Both the position numbers and the translations under genes were made by a program. From the NCBI RefSeq assembly GCF_003312875.1, contig NZ_CP015163.1:4650001-4714000 (forward strand): a stretch of DNA of 64,000 bases, given 5' to 3'. Positions 34,367 through 42,766 of the stretch are shown here, in pieces (positions within the stretch are counted from its first letter, which is position 1; each line of letters starts with the position of its first letter). The notes under the pieces were generated by a model. That model searched no databases and had not been told where the DNA came from. It saw only the letters and a list, made by a program, of their open reading frames with translations. Source of the DNA: Amycolatopsis albispora (GTDB lineage: Bacteria; Actinomycetota; Actinomycetes; Mycobacteriales; Pseudonocardiaceae).

Positions 34367-35278
34367 ATGATCACGCTTCGCGGCCTGACGAAGCGCTACG
34401 GCGAGAAGACCGTGGTGGACAACCTGAGCCTGGACGTGGCCACCGGCCGGGTGACCGGCTTCCTCGGCCCGAACGGCGCCGGGAAGTCCACCACCATGCG
34501 GATGGTGCTCGGGCTCGACCACCCGAGCGGGGGCCACGCGCTGGTGAACGGCAAGCCGTACCGCGAGTTGCGCCACCCGCTGCGCGAGATCGGCGCGCTG
34601 CTCGACGCCAAGGCACTGCACCCCGGCCGCACCGCGAGGTGGCACCTGCTGGCGATGGCCCGCAGCAACGCCATCCCGGACCGCCGGGTGGACGAGGTGC
34701 TCGCCACCGTCGGGCTGACCGAGGTGGCCGGCAAGCGCGCGGGCACCTTCTCGCTCGGCATGGGGCAGCGGCTCGGCATCGCGGGCGCGCTGCTCGGTGA
34801 TCCCGGCATCCTGATGTTCGACGAGCCGGTGAACGGGCTCGACCCGGACGGCGTGCGCTGGGTGCGGCAGCTGATGCACTCGCTCGCCGACGAGGGGCGC
34901 ACGGTTTTTGTCTCCAGCCACCTGATGAGCGAGATGCAGCTGACCGCACACGAGCTGGTGGTGATCGGCAGGGGACGGCTGCTGGCGAACGCGCCGGTGG
35001 CGGAGTTCATCGCGGGCAACTCGCGCACCGCGGTGCTGGTGCGGGTACCCCGGCCCGCCGACCGGCAGCGGCTGGCCAGGCGGCTGCACGCCGACGGACT
35101 GTCCATTGAGGACGACAACGGCGTGCTGGTGGTGCCCGGTGCTTCCGTGCGGCAGGTGGGCGACGTGGCCCACGACCTCGGTGTGCTGCTGCACGGCCTG
35201 GCCGAACGCACGGCTTCGCTGGAGCAGGCGTACCTGGAGCTGACCGCGAGTTCGGTCGAATACGGGGTGCCCGCGTGA
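34367..35278 (+). CDS. ABC-2 type transporter ATP-binding protein
   Basis: A 303-residue ABC ATPase. Walker A is GFLGPNGAGKSTTMRMVLGL (residues 30-49), the signature is FSLGMGQRLGIAGALL, Walker B ILMFDEPVNGLD and the H-loop VFVSSHLMSEM. The C-terminal 90 residues are the usual DUF4162-like extension. The ATG follows GGGAGGAAAC. It overlaps the PAP2 gene by GTGA and is co-transcribed with the permease at 35832-36593. Substrate unknown; lantibiotic or lipid export are typical for this class. Confidence 0.92.
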   Translation: MITLRGLTKRYGEKTVVDNLSLDVATGRVTGFLGPNGAGKSTTMRMVLGLDHPSGGHALVNGKPYRELRHPLREIGALLDAKALHPGRTARWHLLAMARSNAIPDRRVDEVLATVGLTEVAGKRAGTFSLGMGQRLGIAGALLGDPGILMFDEPVNGLDPDGVRWVRQLMHSLADEGRTVFVSSHLMSEMQLTAHELVVIGRGRLLANAPVAEFIAGNSRTAVLVRVPRPADRQRLARRLHADGLSIEDDNGVLVVPGASVRQVGDVAHDLGVLLHGLAERTASLEQAYLELTASSVEYGVPA

Positions 35279-35835
35279 GCCGCGAACTCTACGACCTGGT
35301 CACCGGGCTCGCCGCCGACAGCCCCTGGCTGGTCCAGGCGCTGTTCGAGGTCGGCACGAACGGTGCCGTTCTCGCGCTGATGGCGCTCGCGTGCCTGCTC
35401 TGCCGGCGGGCCAGGGCCGACCGCCACGTGCTGGCGTCGGTCCTGCTCACCGCGGTCGCGACGGCGATCGCCTACCTGCTCAGCGAACTGCTGAAGCTGC
35501 TCGTCGCGCAGGACCGCCCGTGCCGCGGCTCGACGGTCGCGCTGGAGGCCTGCCCGCCGGTCGGCGACTGGTCGTTCCCCAGCAACCACACGGTCATCGC
35601 CACCGCCATCACCACCGGTCTGCTGACCCTGTGGCGCCGCCACCCCGGCACCGCCGCGCTCGCCGTCCTGCTCGCCGCCTTCGCCGGGTTTTCGCGGGTT
35701 TTTGTCGGCGTGCACTACCCGCACGACGTGCTGGCCGGGATCGCGCTCGGCGCGGTGGTCGCGCTGGCCGTGGTGCTGCCGTTCCGCGCGCTCGCCGCCG
35801 AGCGCGTTCCCAGCTTTTCGAGGAGCCGTACATGA
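35275..35835 (+). CDS. PAP2-family membrane phosphatase
   Basis: A 186-residue membrane protein with about five helices and the three PAP2 active-site motifs: KLLVAQDRPC, PSNHT and SRVFVGVHYPHDV. Such enzymes dephosphorylate lipid pyrophosphates such as undecaprenyl diphosphate. It is inserted between ABC ATPase and permease with ATGA/GTGA overlaps on both sides, so its activity is probably linked to the transporter, for example in resistance to cell-wall-active compounds (inference). Confidence 0.9.
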   Translation: MSRELYDLVTGLAADSPWLVQALFEVGTNGAVLALMALACLLCRRARADRHVLASVLLTAVATAIAYLLSELLKLLVAQDRPCRGSTVALEACPPVGDWSFPSNHTVIATAITTGLLTLWRRHPGTAALAVLLAAFAGFSRVFVGVHYPHDVLAGIALGAVVALAVVLPFRALAAERVPSFSRSRT

Positions 35836-36593
35836 ACCCCGCGAACCACACCGTCCACGCCGAATGGACCAAGTTCCACTCCGTCCGCTCGACCTGGTGG
35901 AGCGTGGCCACCACGGTGGTGCTGATGATCGGTTACGCCGGGCTGGCCGCGCTTTCGGTCCGGCTCGGCGGTGACGAGGGGCTGACCGCGCAGGGCGCCG
36001 TGGTCGGCGGCACCTTCTACCTCGGGCAGTTCGCCGTGGTCACGCTCGCCACGCTGGTGATCACCAGCGAGTACGCCACCGGCTCGATCCGGGCGACGCT
36101 GCAGTGGATGCCCCGGCGCGGTGGGGTGCTGCTGGCCAAGGCGGCCGTGCTGGCGCCGGTGGCGTTCGTGCTCGGCGTGCTCTGCGCGGGCGTCGGAGTG
36201 GCGATCGCCATTCCGCTGATCGACGGTTACGGCCCGCCGACGTCGGCGGGCGGCGCGGTGCAGACCACGCTGGCGACGGGTGGTTACTTCGCCCTGCTCA
36301 GCCTGTTCTGCCTCGGCGTCGGCACGGCACTGCGCAGCACGGCGGGCACCATCACGGTGGTCACGCTGATCCTGCTGATGGTGCCGATCCTGCTCGGCGG
36401 GCTCGGCCTGGACGCGGTGACGCAGTTCTTCCCCGGTCTCGCCGGCACCAACGCGATGGTCTCGGGGGTGAGCCCGGTGCTCGGGCTGCCCATGCCCTAC
36501 CCGTCCTGGCTGGGGCTGCCGATCTGCGCGGTCTGGTCAGCGGGGGCGCTGGCGCTCGGGCACGTCCTCCTGCGCAAGCGCGATGCCGCGTAG
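35832..36593 (+). CDS. ABC-2 type transporter permease
   Basis: A 253-residue membrane protein with six helices. It starts with the amphipathic segment typical of ABC-2 permeases (HAEWTKFHSVRSTWWSVATT), followed by VTLATLVITSEYATGSIRAT, the conserved first cytoplasmic loop. It pairs with the ATPase at 34367. The start overlaps the PAP2 stop by ATGA. Its 3' end overlaps the convergent TetR gene by 57 bases. Confidence 0.9.
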   Translation: MNPANHTVHAEWTKFHSVRSTWWSVATTVVLMIGYAGLAALSVRLGGDEGLTAQGAVVGGTFYLGQFAVVTLATLVITSEYATGSIRATLQWMPRRGGVLLAKAAVLAPVAFVLGVLCAGVGVAIAIPLIDGYGPPTSAGGAVQTTLATGGYFALLSLFCLGVGTALRSTAGTITVVTLILLMVPILLGGLGLDAVTQFFPGLAGTNAMVSGVSPVLGLPMPYPSWLGLPICAVWSAGALALGHVLLRKRDAA

Positions 36594-37127
36594 GACCTCC
36601 TCGCTCGACCGCTCCAACTCGGCCAGCGTGGGCGGCTCGGCGGCGCCGGTACCGGCCAGCGAGTCGAACAGGACGCCCTCGCACCAGGCCATCATCAGGC
36701 GCGCGTGGCGCTCGGGTTCCGGCGACCCGAGCGCCACCATGCTCGCCTTGAGCTGCGCCCGGTACTTCGCGCCGATCCGGTCGTAGATCTCCCGCAGCAC
36801 CGGCCGCCGGGTGGCCTCCAGCGCGAACTCGTACCGCGCGAGCGTGCGCGTGCGGCCCGTGGTGATCGACGCGTGCAGGAAGCCAGCGGTGAGCTTGGCC
36901 ACCGACACGGGTTCCTGGACCTCCGGCAGCTCGACCTCGTCCAGCTCGGCCATCCGGGTCAGCGCCAGCTCCAGCAGCGCCTCCCTGGTCCGCGCGTAGT
37001 AGGAGGTGGACCCGGCGGGCAGCGCGGCCGCGGTGTCGACCGCGCGGTGGGTCAGCCCGCGCATGCCCTGCTCGGCCAGCACCTCGATCGCCGCGTCCCC
37101 GAGCACCGCGACGCGTTCCGCCACCAT
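36537..37127 (-). CDS. TetR-family transcriptional regulator
   Basis: A 196-residue protein. The N-terminal helix-turn-helix reads AAIEVLAEQGMRGLTHRAVD and AAALPAGSTSYYARTREALL (residues 10-52). The rest is a helical ligand domain. It is divergent from the FAD monooxygenase gene with 57 bases between, so it probably represses that gene and itself. The ATG at 37127 is used; the much longer open frame is a shadow of the monooxygenase. Confidence 0.9.
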   Translation of the reverse strand: MVAERVAVLGDAAIEVLAEQGMRGLTHRAVDTAAALPAGSTSYYARTREALLELALTRMAELDEVELPEVQEPVSVAKLTAGFLHASITTGRTRTLARYEFALEATRRPVLREIYDRIGAKYRAQLKASMVALGSPEPERHARLMMAWCEGVLFDSLAGTGAAEPPTLAELERSSEEVLRGIALAQEDVPERQRPR

Positions 37128-37136
37128 CACCGCTCC

Positions 37137-37173
37137 CTCTATAGGTGTAGAGTCAGAGTCACTACAGACGTAG
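37137..37173. promoter_or_regulatory. Probable TetR operator region
   Basis: Two short inverted repeats: CTCTA-N6-TAGAG (37137-37152) and CTAC-N4-GTAG (37162-37173), in the 57-base gap between the divergent TetR and monooxygenase genes. This low-GC gap must hold both promoters. Confidence 0.5.
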
Positions 37174-37184
37174 AGGAGTAGATC

Positions 37185-38315
37185 ATGCGCGGCACGGCGC
37201 TGGTGGCCGGTGGCGGGATCGGCGGCTTGTCCGCGGCGATCGGCCTGCGCAAAGCGGGCTGGGAGGTGCGGGTGCTCGAACGCGCGCCCGAGTTCACCGC
37301 GGTCGGCGCCGGGATCAGCCTGTGGCCGAACGCGCTGCGCGCGCTCACCGAACTCGGCCTCGGCCCGCGGCTCGACCCGCTGCTCACCCCGCAGACCTCG
37401 GGCGGTCTGCTCGACCAGGACGGGCGCTGGCTGACCCGGTGGGACGCGGCGGTGTTCGAACGCGCGCTGGGCCGCCCGCTGGTCGGCATCCACCGCGCCC
37501 ACCTGCTCGAACTGCTGCTCGACGCGCTGCCGGACGACTGCCTCGAGCCGGGCACCACGGTCGGCTCCGCCGCCGAGCTGGACGCGGACCTGGTGGTCGG
37601 CGCGGACGGCATTCACAGCCGCCTGCGCGCCGAACTGCACCCCGGCCACCCGCAGCCGGTCTACACCGGGACCACCGCCTTCCGGGGGGTCACCGCGCGC
37701 ACCGACGACGTCAAGCTCGGTGTCACCATGGGGCCGGGTGTCGAACTCGGCGTGGTCCCGCTCGCCGGCGGCGACGTGTACTGGTACGCCGCGGTGAGCG
37801 CCCCGGAAGGCTCCACTGTGGACGATCCGAAGGCGTACCTGCTCGACCGGTTCACCGGCTGGCGGTCGAAGGTGCCCGACCTGGTCGCCCGCACGGAAAC
37901 CGTGCTGCACCACGACATCCACTGGCTGGCCGAGCCGTTGCCGTGCTACGTCGGCGGCAACGTGGCACTGCTCGGCGACGCCGCCCACGCCATGCCGCCG
38001 TTCCTCGGTCAGGGCGGCTGTCAGTCCATTGAGGACGCCGTGGTGCTGGCCGCGGCCGCCGCACGCCACGACAGCGTGGCCGCCGTGCTGGCGCACTACG
38101 ACCGCGAACGACGGCCACGCAGCCAGCGCATCGCCCGCAACTCGGCCAGGATGGGCCGGTTCGGGCAGCAGCTCGAGCATCCACTCGCCGTGCGGGCACG
38201 CAACACGCTGGTCCGCCTGCTGCCGGTGAGCCTGAGCGTGCGCGGCTCGATCAGGATGTCCGACTGGACGCCACCGCGGATCGGCGCTCAGTCCCCGACG
38301 AGCCCGGCCTCGTAG
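37185..38315 (+). CDS. FAD-dependent aromatic-type monooxygenase
   Basis: A 376-residue class A flavoprotein. The dinucleotide fold is ALVAGGGIGGLSAAIGLRKA (residues 5-24), the DG motif is DLVVGADGIHSRLR, and the GD motif is VALLGDAAHAMPPFLGQGG. It uses NAD(P)H and oxygen to hydroxylate an aromatic or related substrate. The ATG follows GAGGAG. Control by the divergent TetR regulator suggests induction by the substrate. The last 28 bases overlap the convergent response-regulator gene. Confidence 0.9.
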   Translation: MRGTALVAGGGIGGLSAAIGLRKAGWEVRVLERAPEFTAVGAGISLWPNALRALTELGLGPRLDPLLTPQTSGGLLDQDGRWLTRWDAAVFERALGRPLVGIHRAHLLELLLDALPDDCLEPGTTVGSAAELDADLVVGADGIHSRLRAELHPGHPQPVYTGTTAFRGVTARTDDVKLGVTMGPGVELGVVPLAGGDVYWYAAVSAPEGSTVDDPKAYLLDRFTGWRSKVPDLVARTETVLHHDIHWLAEPLPCYVGGNVALLGDAAHAMPPFLGQGGCQSIEDAVVLAAAAARHDSVAAVLAHYDRERRPRSQRIARNSARMGRFGQQLEHPLAVRARNTLVRLLPVSLSVRGSIRMSDWTPPRIGAQSPTSPAS

Positions 38316-38941
38316 GCCACGATCGCCGCCTGCACCCGGTTCTTCGCGCCCAGCCTGCTCAGGATCGTGCTGACGTAGGCCTTGACCGTGCCCTCCACCA
38401 CGAACAACTTGCCCGCGATGTCCGCATTGGACATTCCGGCCCCGACCAGCGCCAGCACCTCGCGCTCGCGGCCGGTCAGCCCGGCGATCTGCTCGCGGGC
38501 CGCGGCCGCCCTGGTGAGGCGCTCACCGGACAGCTGCGCGATCACCCGGTGGGCCACCTTCGGCGACAGGAACGCGGCCCCGTCCGCCACCGCGCGCACC
38601 CCGGCCACCAGTTCCCGCGGATCACCGGACTTGAGCAGGAACCCGCCCGCCCCGGCGGCCAGCGCGCGGCCGATGTACTCGTCCTCGGAGAAGGTGGTCA
38701 GCATGATCACCGCGGTTTCCGGGACCAGCCGCCGGATCTGCTCGGCGGCGGACAGCCCGTCGAGGTTCGGCATGCGGATGTCCAGCAGCGCGACGTCGGG
38801 CCGCACCGAGCGCACCCGCTCCACCGCCTCCCGGCCGTCGGCGGCCTCGGCCACCACCTCGATCTGCTCGTCCGACGCCAGGATCGCGGCCACACCGGCC
38901 CTGATCATCGGCTCGTCGTCGGCCACCAGCACGCGGATCAA
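38288..38941 (-). CDS. NarL/LuxR-type response regulator
   Basis: A 217-residue protein. The receiver domain has VADDEP and the phosphoacceptor Asp in VALLDIRMPNLDG, then TTFSEDEYI and the Lys in LLKSGD. The C-terminal LuxR helix-turn-helix is LTGREREVLALVGAGMSNAD. The TTG at 38941 overlaps the kinase stop (TTGA), with GAGGAGGAG upstream. It forms a two-component pair with the kinase at 38938-40506. Confidence 0.93.
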   Translation of the reverse strand: MIRVLVADDEPMIRAGVAAILASDEQIEVVAEAADGREAVERVRSVRPDVALLDIRMPNLDGLSAAEQIRRLVPETAVIMLTTFSEDEYIGRALAAGAGGFLLKSGDPRELVAGVRAVADGAAFLSPKVAHRVIAQLSGERLTRAAAAREQIAGLTGREREVLALVGAGMSNADIAGKLFVVEGTVKAYVSTILSRLGAKNRVQAAIVAYEAGLVGD

Positions 38942-40506
38942 CGCTGCTCCTCCTCGTCGGCGATCAGGTCCTTGCCGGCCAGTCTGCCGTCGCGGAAGCA
39001 CAGCCGGTACGCGTGGTCGCTGAACTCCAGCAGGCCCTCGTCGGTGCCGTAGTACTCGCAGACCGCGCCATCGGGCACCGGCGGCTCCGGCAGTTTCGCG
39101 CGGTACTGCTTCTGGCGTGACGGCAGCACCGCGGCCAGGTCGGCGCGCTGCTGCCCGGGTTCCATGCGGTGGTAGGCGGTCGCGTCGAGCTTCGAGGTGA
39201 ACCAGTCGTGCGTGTAGAACACCGCGCTGACCCCGGCGAACACCGCCAGCAATGAAATCGGCACGCCGAGCCCGACCAGGAGCGTGCGGTTCGCCTGGCG
39301 GCGCCCGAGGTCGAGCGCGCGGGCCGCCTCGGACCGTTCGGCTTCGGTCGCCGTGCTGTCGGCCATCGGCGCGGCGTCGTGCGGCAGCCGTGCGCGCACC
39401 TCGAACCCGTGCGGTCCCGGCCCGGCTTCGAGCGTGCCGCCGACCAGCCGCACGCGCTCACGCAGGCCGGTCAGCCCGCGACGGCCGCCCGGACGACCGG
39501 GCAGCGGCCCGGCGGGTGGCGGGTCGTTGCGCACGGACACCACGGTTTCGCCGTCGGCGTGGTGGACGCGCACCGCCGCGGCGGCTCCCGGCGCGTGCTT
39601 GGCCACGTTGGTCAGCGCTTCCTGCACCACGCGGTAGGCCGCGCGGTCGACCATCGGCGGCACGTCCTCGGCGAGCGCCAGGTCGGCGCTGATCCGCAGG
39701 CCGGACGCGCGCGCCCGCTCGACCAACGCGGCGATGTCCTCGCCGACGGGTTCCATCGGCGCGGTCTCGTCCTCGCGCAGCATGCCGATGATCTCGTGCA
39801 GCCGCTCGGTGGCCACGCCCGCGCTCTGCCGCAGCGCCCCCGCCTCCGCCCGCCGCCGTTCGGACAGCTCCGGCGCCATTTCCAGCGCACCGGCCCGCAA
39901 CGCCAGCAGGCTCAGCTCGTGCCCGAGCGAGTCGTGCATGTCGGCCGCGATCCGCGCGCGCTCACGCAGGCGCGCCTCCTCGGCGACGATCCGCTGCTGG
40001 GTCTCCAACTGCTCGGCGCGTTCCCAGCCGTTGCGCACCAGGTCCTCGCGCAACCGGAAGTACCGGCCCAGCTGCCAGGTGAACCCCGCCGCGCAGACCA
40101 TGGTGGCCACCATCGTGCCCCAGCCGGCCACGCCGTCCGCGCTGACCACCAGCGCGACCGGCAGGCCCACCAGCGCGGCCCCGGCGAAGACCACCAGCGC
40201 GGGCCGCAGTTCCCCGGCCCGGCGCCCGGCGAAGAAGCCGACCACGATCATCAGCAGGATCGGCCACAACGGCACGCGCCCGCCGAAGTTGAACAGCACA
40301 CCGGTGCTCGAAACGCAGGCCACGGCCAGCGCGACCAGCGGCAGCCGCCAGGCCGTCGCCATCGCCACGGTGATCGCGACCAGCCCCGCGATCAGCTCGG
40401 CCGGGAACTCCGCGGTCCGGCTCTCGTAGGTCAACAGCGCGCACAGCAGCGCCCAGACGAGCACGTCGAGCAGCCGCCCCCACCTGCCGCGTTTCTCGTC
40501 CCGCAC
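38938..40506 (-). CDS. DesK-like histidine kinase with an extra C-terminal membrane segment
   Basis: A 522-residue protein. Five or six membrane helices lie in the first 140 residues. HisKA_3 is IAADMHDSLGHELSLLALRA with the phosphorylated His. HATPase motifs are EALTNVAKHAPG and GRRGLTGLRERVRLVGG. Unlike usual family members the protein continues past the ATPase domain with another membrane helix (TLLVGLGVPISLLAVFAG) and about 90 residues with two Cys (VCEYYGTDEG, RLCFRDG), likely outside the cell. The GTG at 40506 is chosen; an earlier TTG overlaps the glycosyltransferase stop. Confidence 0.88.
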   Translation of the reverse strand: MRDEKRGRWGRLLDVLVWALLCALLTYESRTAEFPAELIAGLVAITVAMATAWRLPLVALAVACVSSTGVLFNFGGRVPLWPILLMIVVGFFAGRRAGELRPALVVFAGAALVGLPVALVVSADGVAGWGTMVATMVCAAGFTWQLGRYFRLREDLVRNGWERAEQLETQQRIVAEEARLRERARIAADMHDSLGHELSLLALRAGALEMAPELSERRRAEAGALRQSAGVATERLHEIIGMLREDETAPMEPVGEDIAALVERARASGLRISADLALAEDVPPMVDRAAYRVVQEALTNVAKHAPGAAAAVRVHHADGETVVSVRNDPPPAGPLPGRPGGRRGLTGLRERVRLVGGTLEAGPGPHGFEVRARLPHDAAPMADSTATEAERSEAARALDLGRRQANRTLLVGLGVPISLLAVFAGVSAVFYTHDWFTSKLDATAYHRMEPGQQRADLAAVLPSRQKQYRAKLPEPPVPDGAVCEYYGTDEGLLEFSDHAYRLCFRDGRLAGKDLIADEEEQR

Positions 40507-40543
40507 GCCGCGAACGCTACTGGCCGCCGAGCCGGCCGCAACA

Positions 40544-40554
40544 CTGCCGAAAGT
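40544..40554 (+). promoter_or_regulatory. Second copy of CTGCCGAAAGT
   Basis: Identical to 34277-34287. It lies 38 bases upstream of the kinase start, on the opposite strand to that gene. Confidence 0.35.
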
Positions 40555-41798
40555 CAACTCATCCGGCGTTCGAGCACCTCGACGGCTTCGGCCGCACCAC
40601 CCTCGGCGTTGATCAGTTCACCCAGTTCGGCGGCGCGTGCCGCGTACGCCGGTTCGGTGGTCACCGCGCGCAGTGCGGCAGCGAGCTGGTCCTCGGCCAA
40701 CTCGCCGTACGGGATCGGCGCCGGGCTCACGCCCAGACCGTGCAGCCGGGCGGCCCACATCGGCTGCTCGACGTCCATCGGGATGCCGACCTGCGGACGA
40801 CCGGCGGCGGCCGCCGCCGAGCTGGTGCCCGCGCCGCTGTGGCTGACCACCGCGGCCACCCTCGGGAACAGCCAGTCGTAGGGCACCTGGTCGACCACAA
40901 GCACGTCGTCGGGGACCTCGTCCACCGCCAGCCCGCCCCAGCCAGCGACCAGGATCGCCCGCACCCCGGCCTGGCGAACGGCCGCGAGCACCGTGCGTGC
41001 CGTTCTGGCCGGATCCGCGCCGACCAGGCTGCCGAAGGTGACGCACACCGGCGGCTCGCCCGCGTCGAGGAAGGCGGTCAGCTCGGCGGGCGGCGTCCAC
41101 TCGGCACTCGCCGGAAGGAACCAGTACCCCGTGGTGTGCACCGAATCCGGCCAGTCGGCGGGCGGTGGCACCACGTGCCTGCTGAACGCGTTCAGCACGG
41201 TGACGTGCTCACCACGCGGGTCGCGGAGGAAGTCGTGACGGCCACGGCGCTTGGGCAGGCCGAGCGAGCCGCGCCAGTCGTCGATGGTGCCGCGCAGCGC
41301 GAGCCCGGCGAGCCCGTCGAGGCGGTAGGTGAGCCGGTTGAGCGCCTTCGGCAGGCGGACGGGCGCGGTCGCGCACGGGAACTCGCCGGTCGGCACGTTG
41401 GTCGGGAACAACGACGCCAACACCGACGGCACGCCCAGCTTCTCGGCGAGGTGGTGCCCGGCGGTGATCGGGTGGTGCACGATCACGTCCGCGCCGTCGG
41501 CGGCCGCCGACCAGCTGTCGTCCAGCGCCTCGCGGGCCGCCGCCTTGACCGCCCGCAACGAGCGCGCGACCGCGCCGGCGCCCTTGCCGCTGTCCCTGGC
41601 CCGCCGCACCTCGTCGGTGTCGACGGCCTCGATCAGCGCGTCGGTGATCGGCCGGTATTCGAGGTCACCGGCCAGTTTCGCGGACCGGGCCGGTCCGGCG
41701 AGCCGGACACCGTGCCCGGCCGCGCGCAACGCCTCGGCCAGCGCGACGAACGGCTGCACGTCCCCCTGTGACCCGTAGGTCAGCAGCAGCGCGTCCAT
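40554..41798 (-). CDS. UGT-like glycosyltransferase (GT1, GT-B fold)
   Basis: A 414-residue protein. The N-terminus has the acceptor-side start LLLTYGSQGDVQPFVALAEA. The C-terminal half has VCVTFGSLVGADP, VLVVDQVPYDWLFPRVAAVV and SHSGAGTSSAAAAAGRPQVG, the nucleotide-sugar signature with the conserved His. The nearest types transfer sugars to sterols, macrolides or other lipophilic acceptors. It is one base from the dienelactone hydrolase gene. Confidence 0.9.
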   Translation of the reverse strand: MDALLLTYGSQGDVQPFVALAEALRAAGHGVRLAGPARSAKLAGDLEYRPITDALIEAVDTDEVRRARDSGKGAGAVARSLRAVKAAAREALDDSWSAAADGADVIVHHPITAGHHLAEKLGVPSVLASLFPTNVPTGEFPCATAPVRLPKALNRLTYRLDGLAGLALRGTIDDWRGSLGLPKRRGRHDFLRDPRGEHVTVLNAFSRHVVPPPADWPDSVHTTGYWFLPASAEWTPPAELTAFLDAGEPPVCVTFGSLVGADPARTARTVLAAVRQAGVRAILVAGWGGLAVDEVPDDVLVVDQVPYDWLFPRVAAVVSHSGAGTSSAAAAAGRPQVGIPMDVEQPMWAARLHGLGVSPAPIPYGELAEDQLAAALRAVTTEPAYAARAAELGELINAEGGAAEAVEVLERRMS

Positions 41799-42511
41799 CA
41801 GGCGGTGGTGACGCTGACGAAGTCGAGCACCTGCGGCCAGGACAGCCGGTAGGCGTGGAGATTGACCTCGTTGCCGTGCCGGGTCCGGTTGCTGAAGCCG
41901 TGCTCGGCGCCCGGGTAGTGGTGGATGATGCTCGCCCCGGTCTCGCGGCCCTGGAGCGCGGCTTGCAGTTCGGCGAAGCGCTCGTGCGGCACCAGCGAAT
42001 CAGCGCCCGGGTACAGCATCATCACCGGCGCCTTGATCCGCGCGGTGTGCGCGACGGCGTCCACGGTGTGGTTTGGCGGGGTCTCGCCGGGCACCGTCGG
42101 GTGGTAGGCGACCGCGTTGGCCAGGCGGTCGTCCTGACCGGCGAGGATCAGCGCGTACCGGCCGCCGAGGCACCAGCCGATCACGCCCGCCTTGGTGCAG
42201 CCCAGCTCGCCGAGCAGGTGGTCGAGCAGGCGGGTCTGCTCGGCGAGCGAGTTCTCGTCGTCCAGTGCGGCCAGCAGTTCCTGGAGGCGTTCGATCGGGG
42301 TGTCGTCGCTGCTGGGGCCGTGCCAGACGTCCCAGGTCAGCGCGGTGATCCCGCGTTCGGCGAGTTGGTGGGCGTACTCCCGGACCTGCGCACCGATGCC
42401 GGTGATCATCGGGAGCAGCAGCATGCCGCTCGCGCTCCCGCCCTCCGGACGGGCCAGGTAGGCCGACAGCGGGCCGACGGACACGGTCGAAGTCTCGATC
42501 TCCGGTGCCAT
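41798..42511 (-). CDS. Dienelactone hydrolase family protein
   Basis: A 237-residue alpha/beta hydrolase. The nucleophile elbow is GVIGWCLGGRYALILAG, with Cys as in true dienelactone hydrolases. The acid is in PGADSLVPHERF and the His in YPGAEHGFSNRT. It hydrolyses lactones or esters in the cytoplasm. The ATG at 42511 is chosen. It is transcribed with the downstream glycosyltransferase (one-base overlap) and is divergent from 42554. Confidence 0.9.
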   Translation of the reverse strand: MAPEIETSTVSVGPLSAYLARPEGGSASGMLLLPMITGIGAQVREYAHQLAERGITALTWDVWHGPSSDDTPIERLQELLAALDDENSLAEQTRLLDHLLGELGCTKAGVIGWCLGGRYALILAGQDDRLANAVAYHPTVPGETPPNHTVDAVAHTARIKAPVMMLYPGADSLVPHERFAELQAALQGRETGASIIHHYPGAEHGFSNRTRHGNEVNLHAYRLSWPQVLDFVSVTTA

Positions 42512-42553
42512 GGGTTGACGGTAAACCCGGTGGGTTTGCGGCATGATGCGGGG

Positions 42554-42766
42554 ATGGCAACGAAGCGCAGCCTCGCCGAGCACCTCGGCGGCCCACTGCC
42601 CGCCGGCATCGACGCACTGACCGAGGCCGAGCAGGCCGAACTGGCCGAGGCTTTCGGTGAAGCCCGGCGACGGCAGTCGGCGGCGCTGGCCAGAGCGGCC
42701 GAGGAGGGGCTGAAGTACGTGCCGTCGATGCTGCGCGGCACGGTCCGGCGGGTGGTGGGCCTGTGA
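42554..42766 (+). CDS. Hypothetical small protein, coupled to the next gene
   Basis: A 70-residue helical protein: AEHLGGPLPAGIDALTEAEQ, then EAFGEARRRQSAALARAAEE and a basic end. It overlaps the next gene by four bases (GTGA). The start at ATG 42554 follows GGGG. No family was recognised; the pair is likely a functional unit. Confidence 0.65.
   Translation: MATKRSLAEHLGGPLPAGIDALTEAEQAELAEAFGEARRRQSAALARAAEEGLKYVPSMLRGTVRRVVGL

Noticed and set aside
32507..35194. 895-codon minus-strand open frame
   Set aside because: A His/Gln/Arg-rich shadow of hrpB and the ABC ATPase gene; composition is not coding.
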